Source of the DNA: Doryteuthis pealeii
Taxonomy: Eukaryota; Mollusca; Cephalopoda; Myopsida; Loliginidae
Reading direction: 5' to 3'
Length of the DNA: 64,000 nucleotides
NCBI GenBank assembly: GCA_023376005.1
Contig: CM042181.1
Span: 20,455,354 to 20,519,353 of the forward strand
Position numbers and translations under genes: made by a program. Of this stretch, positions 1 through 9,816 are shown piece by piece (the first letter of the stretch is position 1; each line of letters starts with the position of its first letter). The notes beneath the pieces are model-generated. The model was not told the DNA's origin, did no database searches, and saw only the letters and a list, made by a program, of their open reading frames with translations.

Positions 1-130
1 GGAGACAGTGCTCTCTTCTTAAAGATGTGATTTACAATTCTGACACACATTTTAAATATATAAATTCCTTCTTTGTAAATGCACTTATATACATCCAGTA
101 TTTCGATATCGTACATCACAGGGATCAAAC

Positions 131-842
131 ATTATACAATGAAAATTTAAAGTATTATACTATGAAGATTTAGAATATTATACAATGGAAATTTAAAGTA
201 TTATACAATGAAAATTTAGAATATTTTACAATGAAAATTTAAATATTATACAATATTATACAATGAAAATTTAAAATACATATCATACAATATCATATGA
301 AAATTTAAAATTAACAATGAAATTCAAAATATATACAATGAAAATTCAAAATGAAAATTTGAAATACAATGAAAATTTAAAACATTATACAATGAAAATT
401 TAAAACAATATAAAATAATATATACAATGAAAAAATTACAATGAAAGTTTTTGAAACATTATACATGAAAATTCAAAATATTATACTATGAAAGTTAAAA
501 TATCATACAATGAAAATTTAGATATTATACAATGAAAGTTTGAAACATGAAAATAAAACATTATACAATGAAAATTCAAAATATATAGTTTAAATATCAT
601 ACAATGAAAATTTTAGATATTATACAATGAAAGTTTGAAAATTACAATGAAATTTAAATTATACAATGAAAATTCAAAAATATATAATTATGAAAGTTTA
701 AAATATATACAATGAAAATTATACAATGAAATTTAAAACATTATACAATGAAAATTTAAAATTATACATACAATAAAATTTTAGATATTATACAATGAAA
801 GTTTAAAATATTATACAATGAAAATTCAAAATATTATGCAAT
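131..842. repeat. AT-rich minisatellite, about 23 bp unit
   Basis: Degenerate tandem repeats of a unit like 'attatacaatgaaaattta' with variable spacers of about 18-25 bp. Copies vary by short indels and substitutions (gaaagtttgaa, gaaaattcaaa). No coding potential is visible. The unit resembles the 29 bp minisatellite at 1304-1828 in sharing 'acaatgaaa/actatgaaaa' cores, so the two may have a common origin. Confidence 0.9.
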
Positions 843-1183
843 CTATTTTGTTGTATTCAGTGTTTTATTATATGTTAAGAGAGGGTGTTATTCTTAATAA
901 TACATTAATGAATTATGGCTTTTGTGTTGAGAAGATTTGTCATTGAATAACCCATGAAGTTTGATATGCCATTAAACCGCGACCAATCAATTAATCAATA
1001 CCTCAGTTATGGTATCCATACTTAAACCAGTTTATGTTCAATCTAACATAGTCACGTGATCAAAATGGCATCTTTTTTTGTTATAGTCTTTACAATCATT
1101 GGTGAACTTTGATTCTTACCAAAGCGACCACTTCTCGTTCAGTGGGGCAGAATTCTTTCAAAAGGTTAAAAACCAAACAGCAT

Positions 1184-1220
1184 TTCTTCTTCTTCTTCTT
1201 CTTCTTCTTCTTCTTCTTCT

Positions 1221-1277
<57 letters not shown>

Positions 1278-1304
1278 AGAGAGAGAAGAAGAAGAAGAAG
1301 AAGA
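1184..1304. repeat. (TTC)n-(GA)n-(GAA)n microsatellite
   Basis: Pure trinucleotide TTC run, switching to GA dinucleotide and then GAA repeats. Such a polypyrimidine-to-polypurine switch is prone to triplex or slipped structures. A reading frame across it would encode only poly-Leu and Arg/Glu repeats and is an artefact. Confidence 0.95.
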
Positions 1305-1828
1305 AATGTTTTTTACTATAAAATGCATTGGAAATGATTTTTACTATGAAAATGCATTGGAAATGCTTTTTATTATATAAATGGATTGGAAATGATTTTT
1401 ACTATGAAAATGCATTGGAAATGATTTTTACTATAGAAATAGATTGGAAATGATTTTATCATAAAAATGCATTGGACAATGATTTTTACTATGAAAATGC
1501 ATTGGAAATGATTTTTATTATAAAAATGAATTGGACAATGATTTTTACTATAAAAATGCATTGGACAATGATTTTTACTATAAAAATGCACTGGAAATGA
1601 TTTTTATGTTAAAAATGCATTGGAAATGCTTTTTACTATGAAAATGCATTGTAAATGATTTTTACTATAAAAAAGCATTGGAAATTATTTTTACTATAAA
1701 AAAGCATTGGAAATTATTTTTACTATAAAAATGCATTGGAAATGATTTTTACTATAAAAAAAAGCATTGGAAATTATTTTTTCTATAGAAATGCATTAGA
1801 AATGATTTTTACTATAGAAAAAAAAATC
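1304..1828. repeat. 29 bp minisatellite
   Basis: About 18 tandem copies of a 29 bp unit combining 'tgcattggaaatgattttt' and 'actataaaaa'. Alternating tataaa/tatgaa variants give the array a patchy higher-order look. The reverse strand is open over part of it only because the unit lacks stops in one frame. Confidence 0.92.
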
Positions 1829-2140
1829 GTATGGTGGTTAATGTAAAATAAGAAAGAAAACATTCATTAACATGGGCAACCGCTGCCAAAATTTCTTTAG
1901 CAAATATGCCTAGTTATTTTCGAGATTTGCTGGTATTTTTGGCAAGATTCCTAGTATTCCATCTGCTATCCACGGCCAGCTTTTGACGACACATTGGAAT
2001 CCAAAATTCTTCTAAATAATTTAAATATTCTTCCCTCGGTTTTTCAAGACTTTCTTCCAGGTGAAGAGCAAAAAAACAAGTAACTTTACTTCACAAATAT
2101 TCAAATTAATAGTCAAACAAATAGTATAACTCTTAATTGC
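1829..2140. other. Unassigned spacer
   Basis: Roughly 310 bp of non-repetitive sequence with no recognisable coding frame, RNA or mobile-element signature. Confidence 0.6.
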
Positions 2141-2740
2141 TGTCTTCATTATATAGGGCCCTGACTTCCAGAAAAGAAAACCGCCACCCAGATTTGTTCA
2201 ATGGCATATCAACCTTCATACCCAGGACACTAAGACCCTCAGCCACTGCCTTCTAGCACATATTATAAGGGTTTGCGTTTGCTATAAGGGCAATAGGGTT
2301 GGGACAATCCTATCGGTGCTAGGGTTTGACATGATAAGTCGATTGATTGGAGGGGTCTCTTTAACCATCTGCTCACCTCAGTAAGGGCCAAAGTAGAGTG
2401 TTGCATGTCATGGACTAGTCAGTCATGAGGATTCCATTCTTAAGCATCATGTGTCCTCATAAAAAAGATGGTGTCCAACTGCTATAAGGGCAATAGGGTT
2501 GGGACAATCCTATAGGTGCTAGGGCTTGACATGATTAGCCGATTGATTGGAGGGGTCTCTCTAACCATCTGTCTCACCTCAGTAAGGGCCAAAGTAGAGT
2601 GTTGCATGTCATGGACTAGTTAGTCATGAGGATTCCATCCTTAAGCATCATGTGTCCTCATAAAAGAGTGCAACTGCTGTCTTGATTATATAGGGCCCTG
2701 ACTTCCAGAAAAGAAAACCGCCTAACCAGCTTTGTTTAAT
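2141..2740 (+). mobile_element. Family L dispersed repeat, 3'-region fragments in tandem duplicate
   Basis: Two copies, exactly 200 bp apart, begin 'gctataagggcaatagggtt' at 2281 and 2481. They share 'ggtgctaggg', 'agtaagggccaaagtagagtgttgc' in part, and 'catcatgtgtcctcat'. A third shared block (tatagggccctgacttccag) occurs near 2152 and 2689. The same words recur in order in the fuller copies at 53650 and 58706, so this is a locally duplicated fragment of that ~560 bp element. Confidence 0.75.
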
Positions 2741-2834
2741 GACATATCAACCTTCATGGGTTATTTAATGCTGAAGCCTTCCTTGTAGAACAACAGTTGT
2801 AGTAAAGTAGATTGTATGGCCTGTCAGTATCAGA

Positions 2835-3345
2835 GGTTGATTGGTTGGTTGGTTTTTACGGCATGTCAACCATTGCTGGGTTATTTCATGCTGAAGACAT
2901 TCTTGTTCTATTCATTCTAGTTGGGTATTTAATTTTTTAAAACTTTCTTTTAAAACTCATTGTTTATAACTCATTTCTTTTTTTTAACCCATAGATGGGA
3001 CCCTCTCAGGTACTACCACTCCGGGTCAGAGTGGAACTGGAAATAATAGCAATGAAGGGGTACTCCATGTGTGGGTAGGTTAGAGTAACCTCCCTTTATT
3101 ATAAGTAGCTCGGAGTGACCGTCCGTAGTATTATGCAGATGTTAGTGGCAGGCCATCGATAGGGCACTACTTAAAGACGGGTGGACGCCGCCATTTGGAT
3201 TCTAGACCACGCACGTCGCATGAGACAGTCGACTCATATTACTCCTCTTATACTCCAGACTCCCCAAAAATTGGAACTTCAACATTAGATACAGTTTAAC
3301 GTCATACCCAGGACACTAAGACCCTCAGCCACTGCCTTCTAGCAC
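2835..3345 (+). mobile_element. Family L dispersed repeat, near complete, with an internal insertion
   Basis: Starts with a ttggttggtt run and the hairpin module (cggcatgtcaacc ... gggttatttcatgc). A T-rich stretch follows, then 'atgggaccctctcaggtact', 'ccactccgggtcagagtgga' and 'gaaggggtactcca'. The remainder resumes at 'actccccaaaaattggaact' and runs to 'gccttctagcacatat'. The break is a 183 bp insertion (next entry). Consensus order is known from the copies at 53650-54236 and 58706-59300. Confidence 0.75.
3068..3250. mobile_element. 183 bp insertion flanked by TACTCCA duplication
   Basis: Within the family L copy the motif tactcca occurs at 3061-3067 and again at 3251-3257. Other copies (for example near 53870) pass directly from the 'ggggt.ctcca' word to 'attccccaaacctcc'. 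The intervening 183 bp is unlike family L and more GC-rich. A 7 bp direct repeat bordering foreign sequence is what transposon insertion leaves. No terminal inverted repeats are evident, so the element class is unknown. Confidence 0.5.
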
Positions 3346-3350
3346 ATATA

Positions 3351-3485
3351 TGATACTTGCAGCCCTGTGTCACATCCTAACTGTGGTGAACAGATTTGGT
3401 AAAAACCTACAGACTGACATCTATGGAATGGCAAACATGGAATTGTGATAAAAAGCAACCGAAATAAAATGAAAGAAATAACAAT
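3351..3485 (+). mobile_element. tRNA-SINE family B 3' fragment plus attached repeat
   Basis: 'cagccctgtgtcacatccta' and 'tgtggtgaacagatttggta' match the 3' part of the 146 bp SINE units at 5.5-6.0 kb. The following 'ttgtgataaaaagcaac' and 'aaatgaaagaaata' recur after the last of those units at 6068-6105. This implies a larger duplicated block, 3351-4150 versus 5996-6410, with about 385 bp extra in this copy. Confidence 0.6.
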
Positions 3486-3875
3486 CTATTAATAATGGAG
3501 ATTCGCTTCCGGTTTTTGTCTGTAACAAAAACTACGTCACTGCTTACATCACATTACCCAAAATCATCATAACATAGAATAAATACACTCAAAATTTGAA
3601 CATGCAACATTAGACAGTCCTCGTTGTTTTTTAAAACAAGTTTTAATAAATACATGACTGGTATTATATATCTATATATAGTTTGTTTTATTTTAATACA
3701 TATTTAAAGTTTACATTTCAAATTGTTTTATTTTTTAATCTTTAATGAATTTGATGATTTTACTTACTTAGGATACAAACTCGCTGACATTGAATTTTTA
3801 ACTCCCACCCCTCAGGCAATATGTTTCAAAAATCTATTTTACATCGCCCGGAGGGTGTTTTTTATTTTGCTAGTT

Positions 3876-4150
3876 TATATAATAATCATTTTCTTTCTTT
3901 TTTTTATCTTTTATTTTTTCAATTTTTATTTATTGTGAATTTTGTTTTTGAATTTCCTAAAATTCCTCTGGGGCATTCTCGAGACTATTAGTAACAATTA
4001 TCATCTTTAACAATTTACGTTTATTTTCCAGGAAATTTGGTGCGGAGGATGGAGGAGCGAGGAGTGGGGAGAAAACACGTGTGAGTATTTTTTTCCTCTT
4101 TTCCTTACATGTTTTTTTTTTTTCTTTTTTTTTTGCGCATGAAATAATTT
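3876..4150 (+). repeat. Segmental repeat, copy 1
   Basis: Shares 'atataataatcattttcttt', 'aaaattcct', 'ttagtaacaatt' and 'caatttacgtttattttcc' in the same order with 6113-6410, ending in a G-rich stretch and 'gagaaaacacgtgtgag'. No protein-coding signature. The E-box-like cacgtg is present in both copies. Confidence 0.7.
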
Positions 4151-4184
4151 TCTGCTAGGATATAAAAAAAACTTTTTTGAAAAA

Positions 4185-4255
4185 CCCTGGATCTGTTTTC
4201 CACATCCTGGTGTAATGGTTAGCAAGCTAATCCCACAGATCCCTTATTACTGAAT
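4185..4255 (+). mobile_element. tRNA-derived SINE family B, 5' half interrupted by an LTR
   Basis: Carries the A-box-like 'tggtgtaatggttagcaagc' and 'cccttattactgaat'. The SINE is cut at 4255 by the solo LTR and resumes at 4693 with 'gaatatcgagcttgatcctc' and the B-box-like region. Removing the LTR and one GAAT restores the order seen in the 146 bp units at 5.5 kb. Confidence 0.8.
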
Positions 4256-4692
4256 TGTTGAATATTCTTTCTTCTTGCGTCTGGACTTTGTCTTGGGGAC
4301 TTTGTGTCTGGTCGTCCATTGGGGATTTCTTTTTATTAGAAGCCCTGTGTCATTGGTATTTTTAAGATAATAACCCAAGACTTCGATTTGCTTTAGATCA
4401 TATTTTATTCCAAAATCCCCACCAGACTACCTGCGCAGATTGAATCAGCAGTGCGCTTAACACGACTTACCAACTTCGTGGTTTGGCCGATACTGAACTA
4501 AACTCTCTTTCTAATCTAAACTGGAAGAGGGTCTTCTCCACCGATTCTCACGGTATCCCCCAGAAGGAGGATCAGACTGAGGTCAAGCCAAGTCACTCAA
4601 TCCTTCATGGCCGCCGGCTGCAAATTATAACAGCCATTTTGGTTTCTACACTAATGGTACATAAGTGTTAGGAATCTAATAATTATGTAACA
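4256..4692 (+). mobile_element. Solo LTR, TSD GAAT
   Basis: A 437 bp segment begins TGTTGAATATTC and ends ATGTAACA, with the TGTT...AACA termini typical of retroviral-type LTRs. It is flanked by GAAT at 4252-4255 and 4693-4696. It sits inside a SINE unit whose uninterrupted version is known from neighbouring copies, giving an internal empty-site control. A diverged relative lies at 12380-12915, sharing 'gacttcgatt', 'agactgaggtcaa/agagtgaggtcaa' and similar 3' ends. A 4-bp duplication suits Gypsy-type integrases but does not fix the clade. Confidence 0.75.
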
Positions 4693-4960
4693 GAATATCG
4701 AGCTTGATCCTCGGTGGATGCCCCATACTTGCAACCTTGTGTCACATTCTACCTGTGGCAAACAGATTGGGTGAAACTAGTCCCGCAGATCCATTACTAC
4801 TGAATATACTTGAGCTACATCCTACCTGTTGTGAACGGTTTTGGTAAATACAGGGTGTCCCATCATGGTGTATTATTTAGCAAGCTATTCTCACAGATCC
4901 ATTACTACTGCATATAGATTTTAATCCTCACTGGATGCCCCATACTTGCGGCCTTATTAT
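4693..4960 (+). mobile_element. tRNA-derived SINE family B, degenerate tandem copies
   Basis: Repeated words 'ggatgccccatacttgc', 'tgtcaca(t)tctacctgtgg' and 'cacagatccattactactg' show the SINE continuing beyond the LTR, with at least two further decayed units up to about 4960. Confidence 0.7.
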
Positions 4961-5440
4961 AAAGACGAGACAGAGAATTCTCAAAGTTTGCAAATATGAA
5001 GATAACCACGAGTGTGGCAGACAGGTTAAGAGTTAAAGGATAACCAAACAACTAGAATTGGAATAAAAGACTTGTATTACATACATAAAACAATAGGTTT
5101 CCAGACTTTTGGGTTTATCTGCACAAATGTTTATAATTTGTCCACTTAGCTGAAATCCTGAGGTAGGGTATTATCGAAGCCCCTTAGCTATGGCTATCTG
5201 ATAGTTCATTGAATATGATAGACGTTCTATTTTGACGTCTGACTCTGGTGCTGGTTGATCAGAAAGAGGGAGAGAGCGACCATTTTTTTAGGTCTGTCTC
5301 CATTGAAGGCTGAATCAGAAAGAGGGTGAAAGAATTTGTCTCTTCGGCTTTGCCGCCAAAGTATGCTGGCTCATGATTGGTTGGTTCGATACAGAGGCTC
5401 GTAGACAAGGATGATAACCCCTACCTTAGAATTCTTAATA
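4961..5440. other. Unassigned spacer
   Basis: About 480 bp with no recognisable gene. It has two similar words 'atcagaaagaggg' at 5260 and 5309, and 'ttgattggttggtt' near 5377 hinting at old mobile-element sequence, but I cannot assign it. Confidence 0.5.
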
Positions 5441-6020
5441 TCATGTCACATCCCAACTGTGGCAAAAAAGGTTAGGTAATTATCTAGGGCTTCCCATCAT
5501 GGTGTAATGGTTAGCAAGCTAGTCTCACAGATCCATTATTACTAAATCAGAGAGTTCAATCCTCACTGGATGCCCCATATGTACAACCTTGTGTCACATC
5601 CTACCCATGGCAAACTGGTTGGCTAAATATCTAGGGCTTCCATCATGGTGTAATGGTTAGCAAACTAGTCTCACAGATCCATTACCACTGCATATAGATT
5701 TCAATCCTCACTGGATGCCCCATACTTGCGGCCTTATGTCACATCCTAACTGTGTCAAAAAGGTTGGCTAAATATCTAGAGCTTCTCATCATGGTGTAAT
5801 GGTTAGCAAGCTAGTCTCACAGATCCATTATTACTGAATTAGAGATTTTGATCCTCACTGGATGCCCCATACGTACAACCTTGTGTCACATCCTACCCAT
5901 GGCAAACAGGTTGGCTAAACATCTAGAGCTTATCATCCTGGTGTAATGGTTAGCAAGCTAGTCTCACAGATCAATTATTACTGGATTAGAGAGTCCTTGC
6001 AGCCTTGTGTCACATCCTAA
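5441..6020 (+). repeat. Tandem array of tRNA-derived SINE family B, 146 bp period
   Basis: 'ggtgtaatgg' falls at 5501, 5647, 5793 and 5940, a period of 146-147 bp. Each unit has an A-box-like 'tggtgtaatggttagcaagc', an anticodon-arm-like 'tctcacagatccattatt', a B-box-like 'gttcaatcctc' or 'tttcaatcctc', then 'tggatgccccata' and 'cttgtgtcacatcctac'. Head-to-tail SINEs at a constant period indicate tandem amplification, not independent insertions. Reverse-strand relatives are at 53175-53645. Confidence 0.85.
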
Positions 6021-6112
6021 ATGCGGCAAACATGTTAGGTAAAAACCTACTGACTGGCAAATAGGGGATTGTGATAAAAAGCAACAGAAATAAGATGAAA
6101 GAAATAATAATT

Positions 6113-6410
6113 CATATAATAATCATTTTCTTTCTTTTTTTTCTTAAATCTTTATTCTATTTTATTTTTTATTTATTATCAATTTTATTTTGAATTTTCT
6201 AAAATTCCTTTGGGCATTCTCCAGATTATTAGTAACAATTCCACCCATTACCATCTTTAACAATTTACGTTTATTTTCCGGGAAATTTAGTGGGGGGGGG
6301 GCGGAGGGGGAGAGGGGGTGCTGAGAGTGGGGAGAGGGGTGCCGAGGGTGGGAGAGGGGTGTCGAAGGGGAGAAAACACGTGTGAGCAATTTTTTCTACT
6401 TTCCTTCCTT
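6113..6410 (+). repeat. Segmental repeat, copy 2
   Basis: Second copy of 3876-4150. The G-rich segment has expanded here to a run of ten G followed by (gagagggggtgc)-like short repeats, then again 'gagaaaacacgtgtgag'. Confidence 0.7.
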
Positions 6411-6589
6411 AATTTTTTTTTTTCTTTTTACACCTGACGTAATTTTCTGCAAAAAATATAAATAAAATATATATAAAATATAAATAAATATATATAAAAA
6501 AAAACAAAAAACCCAACCAAACCCTAAATACCCCTCCCCCATGAATTTCTTTTTCTGCGTACCGCAAACGTTTTCATTTCGCAGTGACA

Positions 6590-6949
6590 GATCTAGTGTA
6601 AATAATTCCTCGAGCCATTATCAGAAAAGACTTCTGGGGTAGCTTTTCCAATTTGAAGCCGGGGATATGACGCATATAGGAACACCCCCTTGGGGGGTGG
6701 TGAGGTGGGTGCTAGAGGGAAGCAGCGGCGGGGGGCGGGGGTACAATACTGTGGGTAGGAGAAAATGAAAGCGAAATATTTCCCCGTGTAATTTGCCGAA
6801 AGGAGAGAAAATATAACAACAATATTTCTGTTGAATGCATGTTTCAGTAATGAATGAAAATTGTGCAAAATATTTTTTTTAAAATGAAGATACCCACCCA
6901 TGTCAAAAATTCGCATTACAATAATTCGGTGGTGCACCTTGCGTAATGG
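6590..6949 (+). mobile_element. LTR-retroelement-associated repeat ('family G'), internal flank
   Basis: 'attatcagaaaagacttctg', 'gaagccggggatatgacgca' and 'aatataacaacaatattt' recur at 8500-8605 and 9520-9800 in the same order. Here the block leads directly into the LTR-like segment at 6950. No intact gag or pol frame is visible. Apparent reverse-strand openness is a shadow. Confidence 0.65.
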
Positions 6950-7270
6950 TGTTACATAATCTATGCTGTTGCATAAGATTATTGTCAATCCCTGTAATTC
7001 TGAGGGGATGACCCTTTTCATACCATGGCCGGGTCCTTCCATGGAAAATTACAGAAGCCGCCAAAATACATGAAGTCACGTGGGACCTGTTCGGTCGCCA
7101 GTTTTCAGTTAGGCGTCAGGCAGAGAAGTCGGACATTTTAGGTCCTACCTAAAACTGGAACTCACGCGTGCTATGTTAGTCAGATATTTAGTTACGTGAA
7201 ATGTATAGTTAAGGAAATAAAAGTTTGTATAATTAATATGTTCTTGTGGTTGATGAATGTCTTGGTAACA
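6950..7270 (+). mobile_element. LTR-like segment (family G), TGTTAC...GTAACA
   Basis: 321 bp with perfect 6-bp inverted ends TGTTAC and GTAACA, a CACGTG E-box near 7077, and AATAAA at about 7216 followed by a T/A-rich stretch, the arrangement of U3-R-U5. A reverse-oriented copy is at 8967-9265. Sequence similarity continues past the 3' end (agacta/agactg ... gacgaccagcc/gacgaacagcc). These are therefore LTR-plus-leader fragments and not solo LTRs; no target duplication is seen. Confidence 0.55.
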
Positions 7271-7469
7271 AGACTAAGAAATGAATCCAGGACGACCAGC
7301 CAGCAGGAACATAGCAATAGAAAGTCCAGACCTTAGAAGATTCCAGACCAAGTCAAGATGATAGAAGAAATACCAAAGACGATCAGAATACTAAAGACGA
7401 CCAAGAAATAGATTTAAAGAAAGAGGTATGCAACATTATAGTTATTTAGTGCCAGTGAAGAAGGCGCTA

Positions 7470-7615
7470 TGCAACAATGGTTATCGTCGTTAGAAAAAGG
7501 AATGAAAACCTGAGTTCAAATCCTGGACAAAGCTATTTAGCATTTCACTTCATCTGTTCTCCCCCCAGCTATGGGTAAATAGGACAGTTTGGGTTCTTTA
7601 TGTTCGCATACAGTC
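7470..7615 (+). mobile_element. tRNA-derived SINE family A, degenerate copy
   Basis: Contains 'caatggttatcgtcgttaga', a B-box-like 'gagttcaaatcctgg', then 'agctatgggtaaatagg' and 'cagtttgggttcttta', the order of the better copies at 15014-15310 and 33361-33655. The segment 7552-7600 recurs nearly exactly at 7909-7957. Confidence 0.65.
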
Positions 7616-7908
7616 TCCTTGCCGCGATGCCCCTACTCATCCGCCAACGCGTTGCTCACGGTCTCCGACGGTCGCCAACAACCACCGTTCAGTCGTAGCA
7701 GTCGTTGTATTCTTGTCGTCGCTTTCTGTCCGCAGTTCCTGCCAATTACACGTTCCCCGACCGTTTCTTCATTTGCTCGCTGGCTCGATCGAACAAATGA
7801 AACCGATGAGCACCGAGAAAAGATGTGCGACAAACGACACTCTCGTTGTTTATCATTACCATTTTCTCAGTGAAGCAATGTGTAAATGTCATTGGGAAAG
7901 GATGAAGC
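7601..7908. other. GC-richer segment between 49 bp direct repeats
   Basis: About 300 bp with many CpG dinucleotides (cgacggtcgcc, gctcgatcg), unlike its AT-rich surroundings, bracketed by the duplicated SINE piece. Frames open on both strands but none resembles a known protein, and overlapping open frames on both strands argue for chance. Confidence 0.4.
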
Positions 7909-8005
7909 TATCTGTTCTCCCCCCAGCTATGGGTAAATAGGTCAGTTTGGGTTCTTTAGCCTTTGTTAAACAACCAGTCAGAAATGGAATCTACAACATG
8001 GGTTC
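7909..8005 (+). mobile_element. SINE family A fragment
   Basis: Second copy of 'tctgttctccccccagct' and 'atgggtaaatagg', running into 'tttgttaaacaaccagtcag', the downstream part of family A. Confidence 0.6.
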
Positions 8006-8021
8006 AAATCTGTTATGTGTA

Positions 8022-8327
8022 TATATATATATATATTGACCAACCCCTCCGCACAAGCAGGATGCGACACAAGGTCAATTTCTTAAGCGGAGTTCAGCAG
8101 ATTTGAATTCAGAGTTTTCCTTCTCCTAGACCGGTTGTCTAACCTAGGTTAAAGAGCCCAGTCTGCCCCACTATTTATCCATAGCTGGAGGGAGAGTAGG
8201 ATTCATACCTTTCCCAAGGGTATTAGCGCTAAGTGAAATGCAATTACCACGTCCAGGATTTGAACTCGGGGCGACGAGTCCATTTCCCATGACTTTAACC
8301 ATTACACCACGCGCTTCCTACATCTGT
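8022..8327 (-). mobile_element. tRNA-derived SINE family A, near complete
   Basis: Reverse complement reads as a tRNA-like head with 'gtggtgtaatggttaaagtc' (A-box region) and 'gagttcaaatcctgg' (B-box). The body has 'agctatggataaatagtggg' and 'gaaggaaaactctgaattca', the end is 'cgcatcctgcttgtgcggag', and an (AT)n tail lies at the left edge. At about 300 bp, with an internal Pol III promoter and a microsatellite tail, it fits a SINE. Full-length partners are at 15014 and 33361. Confidence 0.85.
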
Positions 8328-8499
8328 TATGTGTATAAGCAATAGACACTAATGCACTCCCTTTTCCATATTAACACCCTTAGCAGGGATAACTCTTCAC
8401 AGAGGAGGACCCTTGTTTCCTGTATGTCGAGCCACGAATAAAGTCACGCTCTCCTTAGCTCAGTGTAGTCTCAACTCCTTGGTCAGTATCTACGCACAT

Positions 8500-8605
8500 C
8501 TACATTATCAGAAAGACTTCTGGGGTAGCTTTTCCAATTTTAAAGCCGGGGATATGATGCATATAGGAACACCCCCCCCCGCCCCCCGGGGTGGTGAAGT
8601 GGGTA
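8500..8605 (+). mobile_element. Family G fragment
   Basis: 'atcagaaagacttctggggt' and 'gccggggatatgatgcat' match 6620 and 9530; truncated after a C-run and 'ggggtggtgaagtgggtata'. Confidence 0.65.
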
Positions 8606-8669
8606 TAAATGTTTTTTAGATGATATATACTAAAGAGTCATTTTTAAAAATTCCAATGATATCTAAGTT

Positions 8670-8735
8670 GATTGATTGATTTTAATGGCATATCAACCCT
8701 CTAGGGTTATTTTATGCCGAGTTTTCCTTCCCCTA
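8670..8735 (+). mobile_element. Shared hairpin module with SINE A-like flank
   Basis: 'atggcatatcaaccctctag' then 'ggttattttatgcc' is the recurrent module, followed by 'gagttttccttcccctagg' from SINE A. It is one of the cases where the module adjoins a tRNA-derived SINE. Confidence 0.6.
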
Positions 8736-8966
8736 GGCTGTGTTACATACTCATACACATATACCCGTGTTGGGTATATACACAAGTGTTCTCTTACTGG
8801 AGAGAGAGGGAGAGATAGACACAGGTAGATAGAGAGATGCATAACTTACTTCTTTGGCCATTGGTGATCTCTAGTCATTTCTATTCTTTCTCTCCATGTT
8901 GAATTCTATTTCTAATTCTTGTTGGCTGTTCGTCTTTGATGCATTCCTTCTTCTTGGTCAGTCTTT

Positions 8967-9265
8967 ATGCCAAGACATTCATCAATCAAGAACACCATAT
9001 TATTTCTTTAAACTTTTATTTACTTAATAAAATTCTTCTTCTAACTAACACAACGCGCATGTGCATTTGAGCCCAGCTAAGGCAGACATCTTTTCTGCCT
9101 GACGTCCAAGCTGGAACTGACGGGTTAACATGGTCCCACGTGACTTCATGTACTTTGTGGGCTTTCTGTAATATTCCATGGAAAGTCCCGCCCGTGATAT
9201 GAAAAGGGGCCATCCCTTCAGAAATACAGGGGGTTGACAATAATCTATGCATAGATTATGTAACA
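8967..9265 (-). mobile_element. LTR-like segment (family G), reverse copy
   Basis: Reverse complement starts TGTTACATAATC, as at 6950, and ends 'gaatgtcttggcataa' (7.27 kb copy: gaatgtcttggtaaca). It shares the cacgtg(g/a) and caggcagaa words, and contains AATAAA-like sequence. The edge at 9265 abuts SINE A sequence (9266-9436), consistent with insertion into that SINE. An 18 bp perfect palindrome (taatctatgcatagatta, 9241-9258) lies just inside the LTR start. Confidence 0.55.
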
Positions 9266-9436
9266 GGCTGGTTACCTAACCAAGATTAAACAGCCTACTC
9301 TGCCCTACTATTTACCCATAGTTGGAGGGAAAATAGTTGAATTTCCGAATGGCATTAGCACTAGGTGAAATGACAACAGCTTCATCCAGGATTGAACTTG
9401 TATTGACATGTCCAATTTCTACAATGATAACCATTA
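9266..9436 (-). mobile_element. tRNA-derived SINE family A, partial
   Basis: Reverse complement has 'taatggttatcattgtagaa', a degenerate B-box 'gttcaatcctgg', 'gggtaaatagtagggcag' and 'gctgtttaatcttggttagg'. The 3' part is missing beyond the LTR junction. Confidence 0.7.
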
Positions 9437-9519
9437 CATAATGGGTAAATAATAGGGCAGAGTAGGCTGTTTAATCTTAGCTCGGTGTTGTTTCAACTCT
9501 TTCATCAACATCTACACAC

Positions 9520-9800
9520 GTCTACATTATCAGAAAGATTTCTGGGTAGCTTTTCTAATTTGAAGCCGGGGATATGACGCATATAGGAACACCCCGGGGT
9601 GGTGAGGTGGGTATAAGGGAGAGAGAGGCGGGTGGGATAATATTATGGGGGGGATGAAAGGGAAATATTTATCCATGGAATTTGCTAAAAAGAGAGAAAA
9701 TATAACAACAATATTTATATTGAACGCGAGTTTCAGTAATGAATGAAAATTGTGCAAAATTTTTTCTTAAAAATCAAGATACCCCCACCCACCTCAAAAG
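9520..9800 (+). mobile_element. Family G internal fragment
   Basis: Matches 6620-6910 ('gaagccggggatatgacgca', 'tataacaacaatatttatat', 'cagtaatgaatgaaaattgt') and stops just before the 73 bp satellite. Confidence 0.7.
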
Positions 9801-9816
9801 TTGGTGTTAAAATAAT

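Noticed and set aside
3723..3938. Frame with DFTYLGYKLADIEF resembling the RT word FTYLGS
   Set aside because: Only the few residues agree, the rest is Phe/Ile-rich low complexity, and the DNA does not resemble the RT units at 38-40.5 kb.
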